Below are positions 1 through 9,227 of a stretch of DNA of 64,000 bases, piece by piece. Under the pieces are notes generated by a model that was not told the origin of the DNA, did no database searches, and worked only from the letters and a program-made list of their open reading frames with translations. The stretch lies in the NCBI GenBank assembly GCA_037349315.1, contig JBAIAC010000018.1, positions 4,216,001-4,280,000 of the forward strand, given 5' to 3'. Position 1 is the first letter of the stretch. Each line of letters opens with the position of its first letter. Both the position numbers and the translations under genes were made by a program. The stretch is from Chelydra serpentina. Taxonomy: Eukaryota > Chordata > Testudines > Chelydridae.

Positions 1-849
1 CAAATCCCACTCACAAACATCAGGATTTATTCAGAGTCCTTCCATGTCACACTTTAAAAACATATCCCTTTAGTTTTAAATAATAACCTGTAGCTGTTTT
101 CAGCTATGTGTACCTAAAGCTAACCACTTACAGGCAGCTAAAAAAAAAAGTAAAATGCCAGAATATGATGTCATTTCAGCCTGAACGAGAGGGGAAATTA
201 TTGTTAAATTTATGTTCTGTTAACATGATTCTCACATTGTTAAACACCCAGTCGCAAAATCATCCTTATTGGAGTTACACCTCTCTGGAGCTTTGTTTCC
301 AATTTTAATTAAGGTGTCAGGTGTTTAGTTTAAACTGGAATTTACCTCACAAAACCTTATTCTCCCTCCAGCCCAGCACAACCCTTCTACCCCTAAAACG
401 CTTTCATTTCCCCCACCAGTTGCCCTTTCATATGTCATCTGAACACAGTACTCCTTGTTAATTTCACACTCAGCAGTGGCATAAAAGAAAAAATTGCTAA
501 GCCAGGACCTGGAAAATGGAATTTTGTACCATATTTCTTTTCTTTTTAAAGATACCCTGTGATTTATCAGCAATAAAGTAAAAATATAATTCAGAGGGAC
601 CTCTTTCCAAATATAATATAAAAGGACTCTTTTCAAGGATGAATATTTAATATTTGTACACCTCCCATCATTGTAGAATCTATGTCTGAGCTCCAGGTGA
701 CACTGATTTTCCTTACATTTGCAGAGTCCAGTTACTTTTTAATATTTTTTCTTTCTAAAGTCTTCCGTACATAATTCAGAGTCAAGGAAGAGAGATGCAA
801 AGGGACCTCTGTATTGAGAAGGGTGCTCAGCCTCTGAAGTTGGGAAAGA
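1..849. other. upstream BMPR1B intron, nothing recognised
   Basis: AT-rich unique-looking DNA. The short ORFs here have no recognisable domain and no splice context. It is assigned to an intron only because BMPR1B exons further right need 5' coding exons that are not in the window. Confidence 0.5.
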
Positions 850-1012
850 GTGAGTGAGCAAGCGATATTAGAGAGACGATGTGGGTGAGGTAATATCTCC
901 TATTGGACCAACTTCTGTTGGTGAAAGAGGCACGCTTTCAAGCTACGCAGAACTCTTCTTCAGATCTGGACGGAGGGATACTCAGGTGAAGGAGATAGTG
1001 CTGAGAGAGATT
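850..1012 (-). mobile_element. Penelope-like terminal repeat with ribozyme-like core
   Basis: I recognise this as a common reptile interspersed repeat, marked by GTGGGTGAGGTAATATC at 867-884 and TTGGACCAACTTCTGTTGGT. Read on the minus strand it contains CTGAAGA (963-957), then a hairpin GAGTT/AGCTT with a 6-nt loop, then GAAA (939-936). That is the order of a hammerhead ribozyme core. The layout parallels the elements at 5.4 and 53.2 kb. The Penelope-like assignment rests on that parallel, so it is an inference. No target duplication was resolved. Confidence 0.5.
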
Positions 1013-3147
1013 GCAAGGTCACCAGTCAGCTGACTGTGTTGTAACCAGTTCTCAAGAGATTTGTCTGAGCCTACCTTGCTAAACTGGGACTCCTTTTACT
1101 TTGGGACCCTCACACCATAGAACCTTTAATTGTCCCCCTTCACTGTAATCTGAATTGCTGTTTGCACATTGCAATGCCTTAAAACAATCAGGAACTTTCA
1201 TTCTGCTTCTCTATAAATGGTGTTTCTCCTTATCACAGTTCAAATGAAGGAGATGCCGCTGTATTTGTGTGATGTATAGGTGAACTGGTTCTGGTAAAAT
1301 CTTCTTACAGTAGTTGAGTTAATTATCTCCACTCTGTCTCCCCTCATCACCAAAAGGGCTTCCTATCTTTTATGAAATCCATCTCAGGCTCTCAGCAACC
1401 CTATCAGTCTGTTAGGTTGTTGGCTGCCTTCAGATCTCACGAGTTATGAGATTTCATTGTGCACAGAGTTGGAGCAGTGTATTCTAGGTCACCCCTAACC
1501 CGACAATGCAAGTGAAATTTCATTAGACCAGCTGGCCAGAGCCCAGCAAAATGTCAGGCTTGAGACCCCTCTTGTTGGAACACTACCAAAGGCAGGGGAC
1601 CTTTCACGGGTCAGAGAACAGATTTTCTGAAAGTTCAGTGAGAAAGCATTTCCAGGTGTATTCAAATTAAGACTCAGATATAGAGCACAGCCCTGTAGCA
1701 ACTGCAGTGCGGTACGGTATTGAATTTCCTTCTGAAAAAAGCAACCGGCTTCTCTGCCAGAAAATGTTGGTCCGCTTTGACAGGTGGTATGACACTACCG
1801 ACTGCCAACCAGCTGTACTGTTATCCATCTGGATGTTTGTATAAAAATGAGGACATCTTGTGGCCACTTAGAAACCCCTCCAGGATTGCATTTCTTATAC
1901 TTTTTGCAGGGACTACATCATATAGGCATTACTTCCTTTTCAAGTCAGCATTCCAAAAGCAAGTGTCTATCAAATCCATCAACTACCTGCTGCATTCATA
2001 ACAACTCTATAGTATTGTGAACAATGGGCAGTTTTCTAACGCATATATTCAGCAATAGTTTAGCCCTACAGATAAGTTAAGAACACGCTTAATTATTTTC
2101 TCTTAAAGCTAGCATGATTTTAACATTAAAAAAATGATTACTGTCATTTATAGCAACAATGGCGGCCCTTTTAAACACTTGGCAACTAAAATAAATGGCT
2201 ACAGTTGGCTCGTTATCTACAGTATTCCTCTCCTATTTGCCTGTACTTACTGTAGGTAATACCTTTATTACTCTAAACCGTGGGGTTATCCAACTGCAAA
2301 TATTGACTTAGTTATCTAAGGCAATTGGCAAATTTTCAAGGGTCACCTTTATATTATGTAGTTAACTAGTAATTTGGTCTTGAAAATGATTGTTTTGCAC
2401 CTAGATTTCAGAGCCAGAATAGGGTGCTTAGTTTCATGTTTGTCTTTGGGCTTCAGCATGAATTCCCTAGACTCCGATAGGTTTTCAAGGCTCTGGGTAT
2501 TGTGTATCCTTGTTACCTTACATTATCACAAAAGATGCAAATGGTGTCAATCTAACTGAGGGAGACAGTGGCTGAGCATACAGGTGTTTGGAAGACTGAT
2601 TGATTAACAGGGACCTTTCTCAGGAAGAGGTGAAAGTATTTGTAAGAACTTCATAAGTCTAAACTTGTCAAGATTGTTAACTCACAACCTGTTGAAACTT
2701 TAACCCTCTTTATGCTGTGCGGGTTCAAAATAGGTTTTCAAAACAGAATTTCAAAGCTGCTTAGTTTCAAGACAAATTGAGCCTTGTAAAAATTGAAATG
2801 ATGCATTTGCATATGCAAAATGCATGCACAGTTACTGCGGTCATGCATACCCATAGGGTAGTTGCATACAAAAAAAAATTGGACTTAACTGGGTATGTAC
2901 ACAATGCAATCAGAGTAATCACATTCACTGATTAGGTGCATTGTCACATATACAATTTTCTATGCACAAACATGTGCCGGCAGTTTTAAAAAGTCTGTCC
3001 CATAGCTTTTGTCCAACAGAACTGCTTTGCATGGCAATCTGGTTTCTCAGATACTACCTAATGGTCTGTGTTGATTGTGTTTCTACATAGGCGGCCATAG
3101 CTGTGTTTTAAAGCAGATAAAACACTTAGCTTTGGTTTATCAACTGT
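1013..3147. other. intronic DNA, no gene seen
   Basis: No exon with both splice sites, and no clear repeat boundaries. Short ORFs at 1495-2001 overlap one another on both strands and look like chance. Confidence 0.45.
2806..2819. promoter_or_regulatory. palindromic octamer (POU-type) site
   Basis: TTTGCATATGCAAA is a perfect 14-bp palindrome built from two inverted octamer-like half sites (ATTTGCAT / ATGCAAA). Such dimer sites bind POU-domain factors in known systems. Here it sits in a presumed intron, so function is only a possibility. Confidence 0.25.
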
Positions 3148-3155
3148 AATAGAGA

Positions 3156-3369
3156 CAGGGCCGGCTCCAGGCACCAGCAAAGGAAGCAGGTGGTTGGGAC
3201 GGCACATGTGAAGGGGCAGCATTCCGGGCATTCCTGGGGCGGCACATTTCAAGGGCTGTTTTTTGTTTGTTTGTTTTTTTGCTTTGGAGGCAGCTCCAGC
3301 CGCAGATTTTTTTTTTTTTTTTTTTTTTTTTTGTCGCTTGAGGCGGCAAAAAAGCTAGAGCCGGCCCTG
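3156..3369. mobile_element. hAT-type MITE with 8-bp target duplication
   Basis: The element starts CAGGGCCGGCTC and ends GAGCCGGCCCTG, giving terminal inverted repeats. It is flanked by the perfect 8-bp direct repeat AATAGAGA (3148-3155 and 3370-3377), as expected for hAT transposition. It is 214 bp long, noncoding, and contains a T-run of about 26 near 3307-3332. The intact duplication suggests a fairly young insertion. Confidence 0.85.
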
Positions 3370-3946
3370 AATAGAGAATAAAATTGCTTTGGCAGAACTA
3401 GCTGAGGGGATGTTTGCATGGGACATGCGAGCGCTTTTATTCTCATTTTGTTATCAAACTATGGAGCTGTGAGTATCTCTAATTTCAAATGTATGGGGAG
3501 AGGACTTCAGCAGTAGGTTGAAATACCAAATTAAGGTCCTTTGTCTTTTGTCAGAAGTAGGACTGTCGATTAATCACACTTAACTCACACGATTAACTCA
3601 TAAAATAAATCACGATTAATAGCAGTTTTAATCGCACTGTTAAGCAATAGAATACCATGTGAAATTCATTAAATATTTTGGATGTTTTTCTACATTTTCA
3701 AATATATTTTTTCAATTACAACATAGCATACAAAGTGCACAGTGCTCACTTTATATTATTATTTTTGATTACAAATATTTGTACTCTAAAAATGATAAAA
3801 TAGTATTTTTCAATTCACCTCATAGAAGTACTGTAGTGCAATCTCTTTATCGAGAAAGTGCAACGTACAAATATCGATTTTTTTTAAATAACTGCCCTCA
3901 AAAACAAAACCGTGTAGAACTTCAGAGACTACAAGTCCACTAAGTC

Positions 3947-4165
3947 CTACTTGTTATTCAGCCAATCATAAAGAGAAACAAGTTTGTTTACATTTACGGG
4001 ACATAATGCTGCCTGCTTATTATTTACAATGTCTCCTGAAAGTGAGAAGAGGCATTCACATAGCACTTTTGTAGCCGGCATTGCAAGGTATTTACGTGCT
4101 GGATATGCTAAACATTCGTATGCCCCTTCATGCTTTAGCCACCCTTCCAGAGGACATGCTTCCAT
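3947..4165 (-). pseudogene. hAT transposase C-terminal dimerisation domain, inverted arm
   Basis: The minus-strand frame contains CPLEGWLKHEG, ARKYLAMPAT and CLFSLSGDIVN. This follows the hAT dimerisation signature (PLeWW, LArkyLaipAT, ErlFSlaGdi). The usual ER before the FS motif reads EC and the second W of the WW pair is G, so the domain is decayed. The same domain occurs on the + strand at 61650-61830. Confidence 0.7.
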
Positions 4166-4191
4166 GCCGATGACGCTCGTTAAAAAAAAAG

Positions 4192-4690
4192 TGTTAATTA
4201 CATTTGTGACTGAACTCCTTGGGGGAGAATTGTATGTCCCCAGCTCTGTTTTACCCGCATTCTGCCATATATTTCATGTTATAGCAATCTCGGATGATGA
4301 CCCAGCACATGTGGTTTGTTTTAAGAACGCTTTCACTGCAGATTTGACAAAACGCAAAGAATGTACCAATGTGAGATTTCTAAATATTGCTACAGCACTT
4401 GACCCAAGGTTTAAGAACGTACCTTCCAATACGTGCCTTCCAAAATCTGAGAGAGACTAGGTGTGGCGCGTGCTTTCAGAAGTCTTAAAAGAGCAACACT
4501 CCAATGTGGAAACTACAGAACCTGAACCACCAAAAAAGAAAATCAACCTTCTGCTGGTGGCATCTGACTCAGATGCTGAAAACAAACATGTGTCGGTCTG
4601 CACTTCTTTGGATCGTTATCGAGCAGAATCTGTCATCATCATGGACCCATGTCCTCTCGAATGGTGGTTGAAAAGCAAACTTTTGTTGTG
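4192..4690 (+). pseudogene. hAT transposase inner segment, broken
   Basis: The reading frame runs through LLGGELYVPSS, FLNIATALDPRFK and, after an in-frame stop at 4458-4460, EPEPPKKKINLLL and DPCPLEWWLK. The LDPRFK and CPLEWWL motifs are typical of ZBED/hAT-family transposases upstream of the dimerisation domain. The N-terminal BED finger and first catalytic part are absent, and the C-terminal domain is missing downstream. Confidence 0.7.
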
Positions 4691-5393
4691 ATTTGAAGGG
4701 GGAAGCCGTAACACTCAGCTATTTTTATTTATATTATTACACAGAAAAGAATATTCTGCCTTTTTTTTAAATCCAGCACTGCCTACGTCAAGTGTAACTC
4801 TTTAAATACTTTGGAGCAGAAGAGCAGGGGTCCATATTAAGCATGGGCTAAATGATTCAATCACAACAAGACCTTGGCTTGAATCTTTCTCCTCCTTCCA
4901 TGAACCCTACCCAAATTTAGTACTGTGTTGATGTAAGCCTCGCTTTCCTCTGTATTCACAAAATTAAAACAGTTCATGACTTCCACTTTCTTCTCTTTGC
5001 TTCCTGCCTGTTTTGAATGGGAATTGTCTTACTTTGTGTTTTGTAAAAGCATCATTGTCTAAATTTTCCAAGGTGTCTAGCAATTTTCAAGTGCCCAACT
5101 TGAGACAGCATAATGGGGCCTCATTTTCAGAGTGCAGGTGCTCAAACATTTCTGGAAATTAAGGCCTTTTTAAGGTCTCATGTTGGTCATTCAAAATCAT
5201 TAATAACTTTTTGAAAATGTAGGCCCATGTACCTTTTTGTTGCTATATATGTTATAGTAAATAATCACTGATAATACTCCAATCTCTGCTGAACCCCTTT
5301 GCTCTGTCCCAGCTAGCACAACGAGCTTCAGGGAGGAAGCCCCAGAAAATGGCAGATTTGCACGATAAATAGAATTTACTTAAACCAGAACAC
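4691..5393. other. intronic DNA, no gene seen
   Basis: No coding exon. The stretch near 5095-5215 resembles a common degenerate reptile repeat (also seen near 20650-20830 and 28930-29180), but its ends could not be set. Confidence 0.4.
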
Positions 5394-5487
5394 ACTCCAT
5401 ATTAGGTATCAGAGGGGTAGCCATGTTAGTCTGGATCTGTAGAAGCGACAAAGGGTCCTGTGGCACCTTATAGACTAACAGAGGTAT

Positions 5488-5533
5488 TGGAGCATAAGCT
5501 TTTGTGGGTGAATACCCACTTCTTCAGATGCAA
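5488..5533 (-). ncRNA. hammerhead-like core, left arm, G12 lost
   Basis: On the minus strand CTGAAGA (5527-5521) is followed by a GTGGGT/ACCCAC hairpin and AAAA (5503-5500) where the hammerhead core needs GAAA, then GCTTATGC. The general-base guanine (G12) is therefore A. One extra A lies between the core and stem II. Likely inactive. Confidence 0.35.
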
Positions 5534-5730
5534 GCAGTGGAAATGTCCAGGGGCAGATATAAATGTGCAGGGAAGAGTCAGGCTAGAGATAACGAGGTTA
5601 GCTCAGTGAGGGAGGGTGAGGCCCTCAACTGCTAGAAGAGGGCCTCACCCTCCCTCATTGAACTAACCTCGTTATCTCTAGCCTGACTCTTCCCTGCACA
5701 TTTATATCTGCCCCTGGACATTTCCACTGC

Positions 5731-5776
5731 TTGCATCTGAAGAAGTGGGTATTCACCCACAAAAGCTTATGCTCCA
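5731..5776 (+). ncRNA. hammerhead-like core, right arm, G12 lost
   Basis: CTGAAGA (5737-5743) fits CUGANGA. The hairpin GTGGGT/ACCCAC ends at 5760, and AAAA (5761-5764) replaces GAAA before GCTTATGC. Flanking GCAT and ATGC could form a short stem I. The change is consistent with CpG decay of CGAAA to CAAAA. Confidence 0.35.
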
Positions 5777-5832
5777 ATACCTCTGTTAGTCTATAAGGTG
5801 CCACAGGACCCTTTGTCGCTACTCCATATTAG

Positions 5833-6278
5833 AAAATACTCACTTTACAGCTGTCTTTTCATTTTGCAACGTTAAAAAAATGGAGCTACATTGTACAGCA
5901 TACAAATGTATTCACTGGCTCAGCCTAAGATCTTGCATATGTGCACAGAAAATTACTTGTTTTAATGTGCTTTGTTTTTTCAACAAAAAAACTAGAATAT
6001 AAATTATCTATATTTTGACCTTCATTTTTGTAAATAACCCAAGCACCTGTTAAAGTGAATTTTGTATGTGATGATAGAGACAGAAGCAAAAATACAGAGG
6101 GATGTCTCAGTGGTTGGTATTATTGCCACGTCAGAGTCACCATCAGGTTGGAAACTGTACTTAACACAATAAATGAGTTTTATAAAGTGGTTCTCTGTGG
6201 GAGTTGGGAGAATCCTCCATTCCATGTTGCAGAGTGTCCTCACATCTTTCTGTGTAGTGTTGTAGATAGGGCTGTCAC
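5833..6278. other. intronic DNA, no gene seen
   Basis: AT-rich, with no exon or repeat boundaries recognised. Confidence 0.4.
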
Positions 6279-6605
6279 CAGGGCCGGCGCTACCATTAAG
6301 CGACCCTAGGCTGTCGTCTAGGGCGCCTGGATTTGGGGGGCGGGACTTCAGCCGCTGGGGTCCTCAGTGGCACTTCGGCCGCCACTTCTTCGGCTGCCAG
6401 GGTCCTCGGCGGCATTTTGGCCGCTGCTTCTTCGGCTGCCGGGGTCCTCAGTGGCACTTCGGCCGCCACTTCTTTCGCTGCCAGAGTCCTCGGCGGCGGC
6501 ATTTTGGCCGCCACTTCTTTGGCCGCTGGGGTCCTAGGCGGCGGTGGTGGCAGCCTGTCCTGCCGCCGCCGTCTAACGGCGGCAAAAAAGCTGGCGCCAC
6601 CCCTT
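6279..6605. mobile_element. hAT-like GC-rich repeat with internal minisatellite
   Basis: It starts CAGGGCCGGCGCTACC, like the terminal repeat of the MITE at 3156. It contains CTAGGGCGCCTGGATTTGGG, a motif I recognise from a common reptile repeat, and finishes with GGCGGCAAAAAAGCTGGCG. The right terminal repeat is degenerate and no 8-bp duplication was found. The 128-138-aa Ala/Gly/Pro-rich ORFs on both strands are by-products of the internal tandem array. Confidence 0.6.
6357..6545. repeat. minisatellite, about 42-45 bp x 4.5
   Basis: Units begin GGGTCCTCAGTGGCA or GGGTCCTCGGCGGCA and end CTTCGGCTGCC with small changes. Alternating units carry CACTTCGGCCGCC or CATTTTGGCCGC, which suggests a higher-order two-unit pattern. 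Confidence 0.7.
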
Positions 6606-6747
6606 CCCGTCACTGATGGGGGAAGAAGAGTGTCTCTCTGTGACTTCTTGGCATCTGGAATGTGCTCCACCCAGCAGAACATGATCAGTTTTGTTGACTT
6701 GGAGGCTTGTGTGGTCCTTTCACAAGCCAGAGGATTTCGCCCATTAT

Positions 6748-6835
6748 GAGCCAGATTCTGTGCTTTGTTGTATGCGCATGACTCCCACTGACTTCAAAGT
6801 AGTTGCACACACATCTGAAGGCTGAATCTGGCTCA
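6748..6835. repeat. short palindromic reptile repeat
   Basis: The left end GAGCCAGATTC is mirrored by GAATCTGGCTC at the right end, with a CCCACTGACTTCAAAG-like centre. It belongs to the same loose family as the units at 15994, 20944, 24092 and 63264. Confidence 0.5.
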
Positions 6836-7996
6836 GCAGGAGTATAATGCAGTTTTTCTAACTGGGTTTCATGTTACTGTTATCACAATATTTTTTCCAG
6901 AAAATGAGCTTGTGTTGAACAAATTTACAGTGGCTCTTTGGTTTATGGACAGTGTTCTGCTAAACTTGGCTTTTATGAACATATTCTTTGGGTGATAGAT
7001 ACGACAAAATGTAGGAAGTAGATGCAGAAGTTGTTTTGCTGATTTGATTGGGACCATGTGGGCAATATAATGTATGCTGCCAGTGTATTCAGAATGTGCA
7101 CAAGAGATGAAGTTTAAAAAAATAAAATTCTACAGCCTGCATTGCAGACCAAAGTAAGGTGGTGGTAATGTACTGAAAAGTAGGAGGTTTCTGGTTTAGT
7201 CGTCAGGGAATTTAACCACCTGAACGTTGTAGCAAATGAATGAGGGAATAATTTCATCTGTCCAAATCTTTTTTTGCCGTCACAAGTTACTTAGCATATT
7301 CATTGAAAGATGGTTAAGGATTTGTTATGCCTGGTATTTTTAAGGTCCTTCTGTGGTAGATGGGTATTTAAAGCATTTTTGTTTTTTATTTTAAAAGAAG
7401 AGAGGGAGAGAGAAATAGTAAAACAGATATAGATGTCATGCTACCATGGAAGCCAGGAGAGGAAATTTTCAACAATCAAAGCTTGGTAGCTAAGATGTTG
7501 CATCTTTCATGAGAAATGGCTCTTCTCCAGTAAGGACATCTGCTTGAACAGCTGCAAAGCTCTTGGGCCCCCATGCCTCTCTTCTGACATTTAGTAAAGG
7601 CCTCAGTTAAGATCACCTATGTCATTATGGTTATCTTTAATTGTAGAAGCATCTTCTAGTTCAGGATCTGTCAGCGTTTCTGCTGTAAACCTCTTTTTCT
7701 CCCCTCATATTTGACCTGGTTGTAAAAAATCACCCTTGCCAAAATGTGACATACCAGATCTCTGCTTGTGAATTATCACGTCCTAAAATCTGTTTTATGT
7801 CTTTTCTGTACTGTAGTATAACATGATGCCTCACTGGAGGAGGTTTACATGGCTACATTTTACAACACCCAGTTCAGTTCTACATTTACACAATCAATGT
7901 TTTTAATTTTTAAGTGACTGTAATTTTATTTAATAATCCATAAATGTTACACTATTGAGAATAAATAATAGTTTAATTTATACTGATTTATATGTA
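6836..7996. other. intronic DNA, no gene seen
   Basis: No exon or bounded repeat recognised. Confidence 0.4.
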
Positions 7997-8426
7997 CAGG
8001 GGATCCCCGGTATATGGCCTCCCCCTTATCCATTGTTTCGGATATCTGTCGCTCATCGCAAATCACGTTGGTCCGGATCAGCATATCTGTCGTTCCATGG
8101 ATCGGGACCAATGTGAATTGGAAAACGTTCCCCATGTTGTACAGTACTGTACTTATGTCCGCCGGCGGTCTACAGGGCTGATGATCAACTCCACCCACTC
8201 CCTTCCAGTGCCTCCTGCTTGCCGCGATCAGCCGTTAAGCGGCATGTGGGGGAGGTGGAGGAGCGGGAACGGGGTGCTCGGAGGAAAGAGTGGAACTGGG
8301 CGGAAAGAGGCAGGGCGTGGGTGGAGGGGGGCAGGAAGGGATGAGGCAGCCCTGAGTACAGTACTGTCCTGTACCTATCGTGAGTGTAAAACGAGTTTGA
8401 AGTGTTAAGAGTGGGCCTGTGTCTAA

Positions 8427-8722
8427 GGGTACGTCTATACTCACGCGTCCTGTCGGAGGAGTCCAATCGATGTCCTGGGTTCGATTTATCGCGTCTTGTC
8501 TAGACGCGATAAATCGAACCAGGAAGTGCTCCCCCGTCGACGCTTGTAATCCTGCTCGACGAACGGAGTAGGCGGAGTCGACGGGGGAGCCTGCGCACCG
8601 CATGTGGACCCCGGGTAAGTACCTTTTCATTCGAACTAAGATAGTTCGACTTCAGCTACATTATTCACGTAGCTGAAGTTGCGTATCTTAGTTCGAATTG
8701 GGGGGTTAGTGTAGACCAGCCC
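8427..8722. mobile_element. CpG-rich MITE nested in Tigger
   Basis: It starts GGGTACGTCTATACT and ends AGTGTAGACCAGCCC, with TAA on both sides (8424-8426 and 8723-8725). A 3-bp TAA duplication fits PIF/Harbinger-type insertion. It contains two strong hairpins, one perfect (8478-8520) and one at about 8632-8697 around GTAGCTGAAGTTGCG. Many CpGs remain, suggesting a late insertion into an already fixed Tigger. Confidence 0.7.
8478..8520. repeat. perfect 19-bp-stem hairpin
   Basis: GGTTCGATTTATCGCGTCT pairs perfectly with its inverted copy across the 5-nt spacer TGTCT. Confidence 0.9.
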
Positions 8723-8747
8723 TAAGAGGCAATGTAAGAGTGTAACA

Positions 8748-8934
8748 TTAGAAGTGAAATTGGATGTTAAAAAGTGTATTGAAAGCGGGGAGCATGCAGC
8801 TAATGTTGCTCATATTCTCGGTTTGCCTACTTCAACGGTACACTCAATTTTTAAAAGTGCTGATCGAATTCATGAAAGCGCTAGAAGTGCCATGAAGTTG
8901 TCATCAATGAAGATAGCGAAACAGAGAAGCAGTA
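8748..8934 (+). pseudogene. Tigger transposase N-terminal part
   Basis: The frame gives KLDVKKCIESGEHAANVAHI then LGLPTSTVHSIFKSADRI. This is the CENP-B/pogo-type helix-turn-helix (GLP-S-TV-I-K-AD-I) that binds the transposon ends. It is cut off at 8934 by the next insertion and resumes, decayed, after 9227. Confidence 0.75.
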
Positions 8935-9227
8935 CAGGGAGTCCTCAGACTTATGACACAATTCGTTTCTCAGTATTCTGTTGTAAGTCGAAACGTTGTA
9001 AGTCAAATCCGCTTTTCCCATAGGAATCAATGGTATAAAGGGGGGATTGGTTCCTGAACCAAGACTTGATACACTATTTTCACCACAGTAATCCAGTTTT
9101 TTGTACTAAATGAATTATAGATGACTAATGTTGCAACATCAATGCATTTATATGGTAAATTCAAATAAACATATAAAATCACATAAGCCTGTATAACAAT
9201 TTAAAGGAAAGAAAGGGAGAGAGCTCA
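8935..9227. mobile_element. second nested DNA element in Tigger
   Basis: Transposase homology stops after TA at 8933-8934. A noncoding block starting CAGGGAGTCCTCAGACTTA follows, with GTTGTAAGTCGAAACG and GTTGTAAGTCAAATC inside. These are motifs of Tigger-derived nonautonomous repeats. The right end is approximate, placed where transposase-like sequence restarts. Confidence 0.5.

Larger units (their letters stand above)
3558..4690 (+). mobile_element. rearranged hAT transposon
   Basis: The left end TAGGACTGTCGATTAATC resembles a hAT terminal repeat and matches, inverted, the end of the copy at 62144. From 3558 to about 4172 the sequence is the transposase C-terminus and 3' end in reverse orientation. 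From about 4192 to 4690 an inner transposase segment reads forward and stops just where the C-terminal domain should continue. The result is a divergent arrangement: a long left arm that is an inverted copy of the 3' end, with the matching right arm missing. No right terminal repeat or target duplication was found. Confidence 0.75.
5406..5820. mobile_element. near-perfect fold-back (Penelope-like) element
   Basis: Arms 5444-5626 and 5638-5820 are inverted copies of about 183 bp with only two mismatches that I found, around an 11-nt loop. The left side carries 38 extra unpaired bases (5406-5443). The element is flanked by a perfect 12-bp duplication, ACTCCATATTAG (5394-5405 and 5821-5832). Penelope-like retroelements are known for inverted terminal repeats, 30-40-bp one-sided tails and variable target duplications, and this copy shows all three. 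It has no coding capacity. Each arm carries a hammerhead-like core. Confidence 0.8.

Noticed and set aside
3947..4460. 158-aa plus-strand ORF starting at 3984
   Set aside because: Its first half is the shadow of the inverted hAT C-terminal domain on the minus strand. Only the part after about 4192 is real transposase sequence.
6333..6749. 138-aa and 128-aa Ala/Gly-rich ORFs on both strands
   Set aside because: They arise from the minisatellite in a hAT-like repeat, and unit lengths near multiples of 3 keep the frame open.
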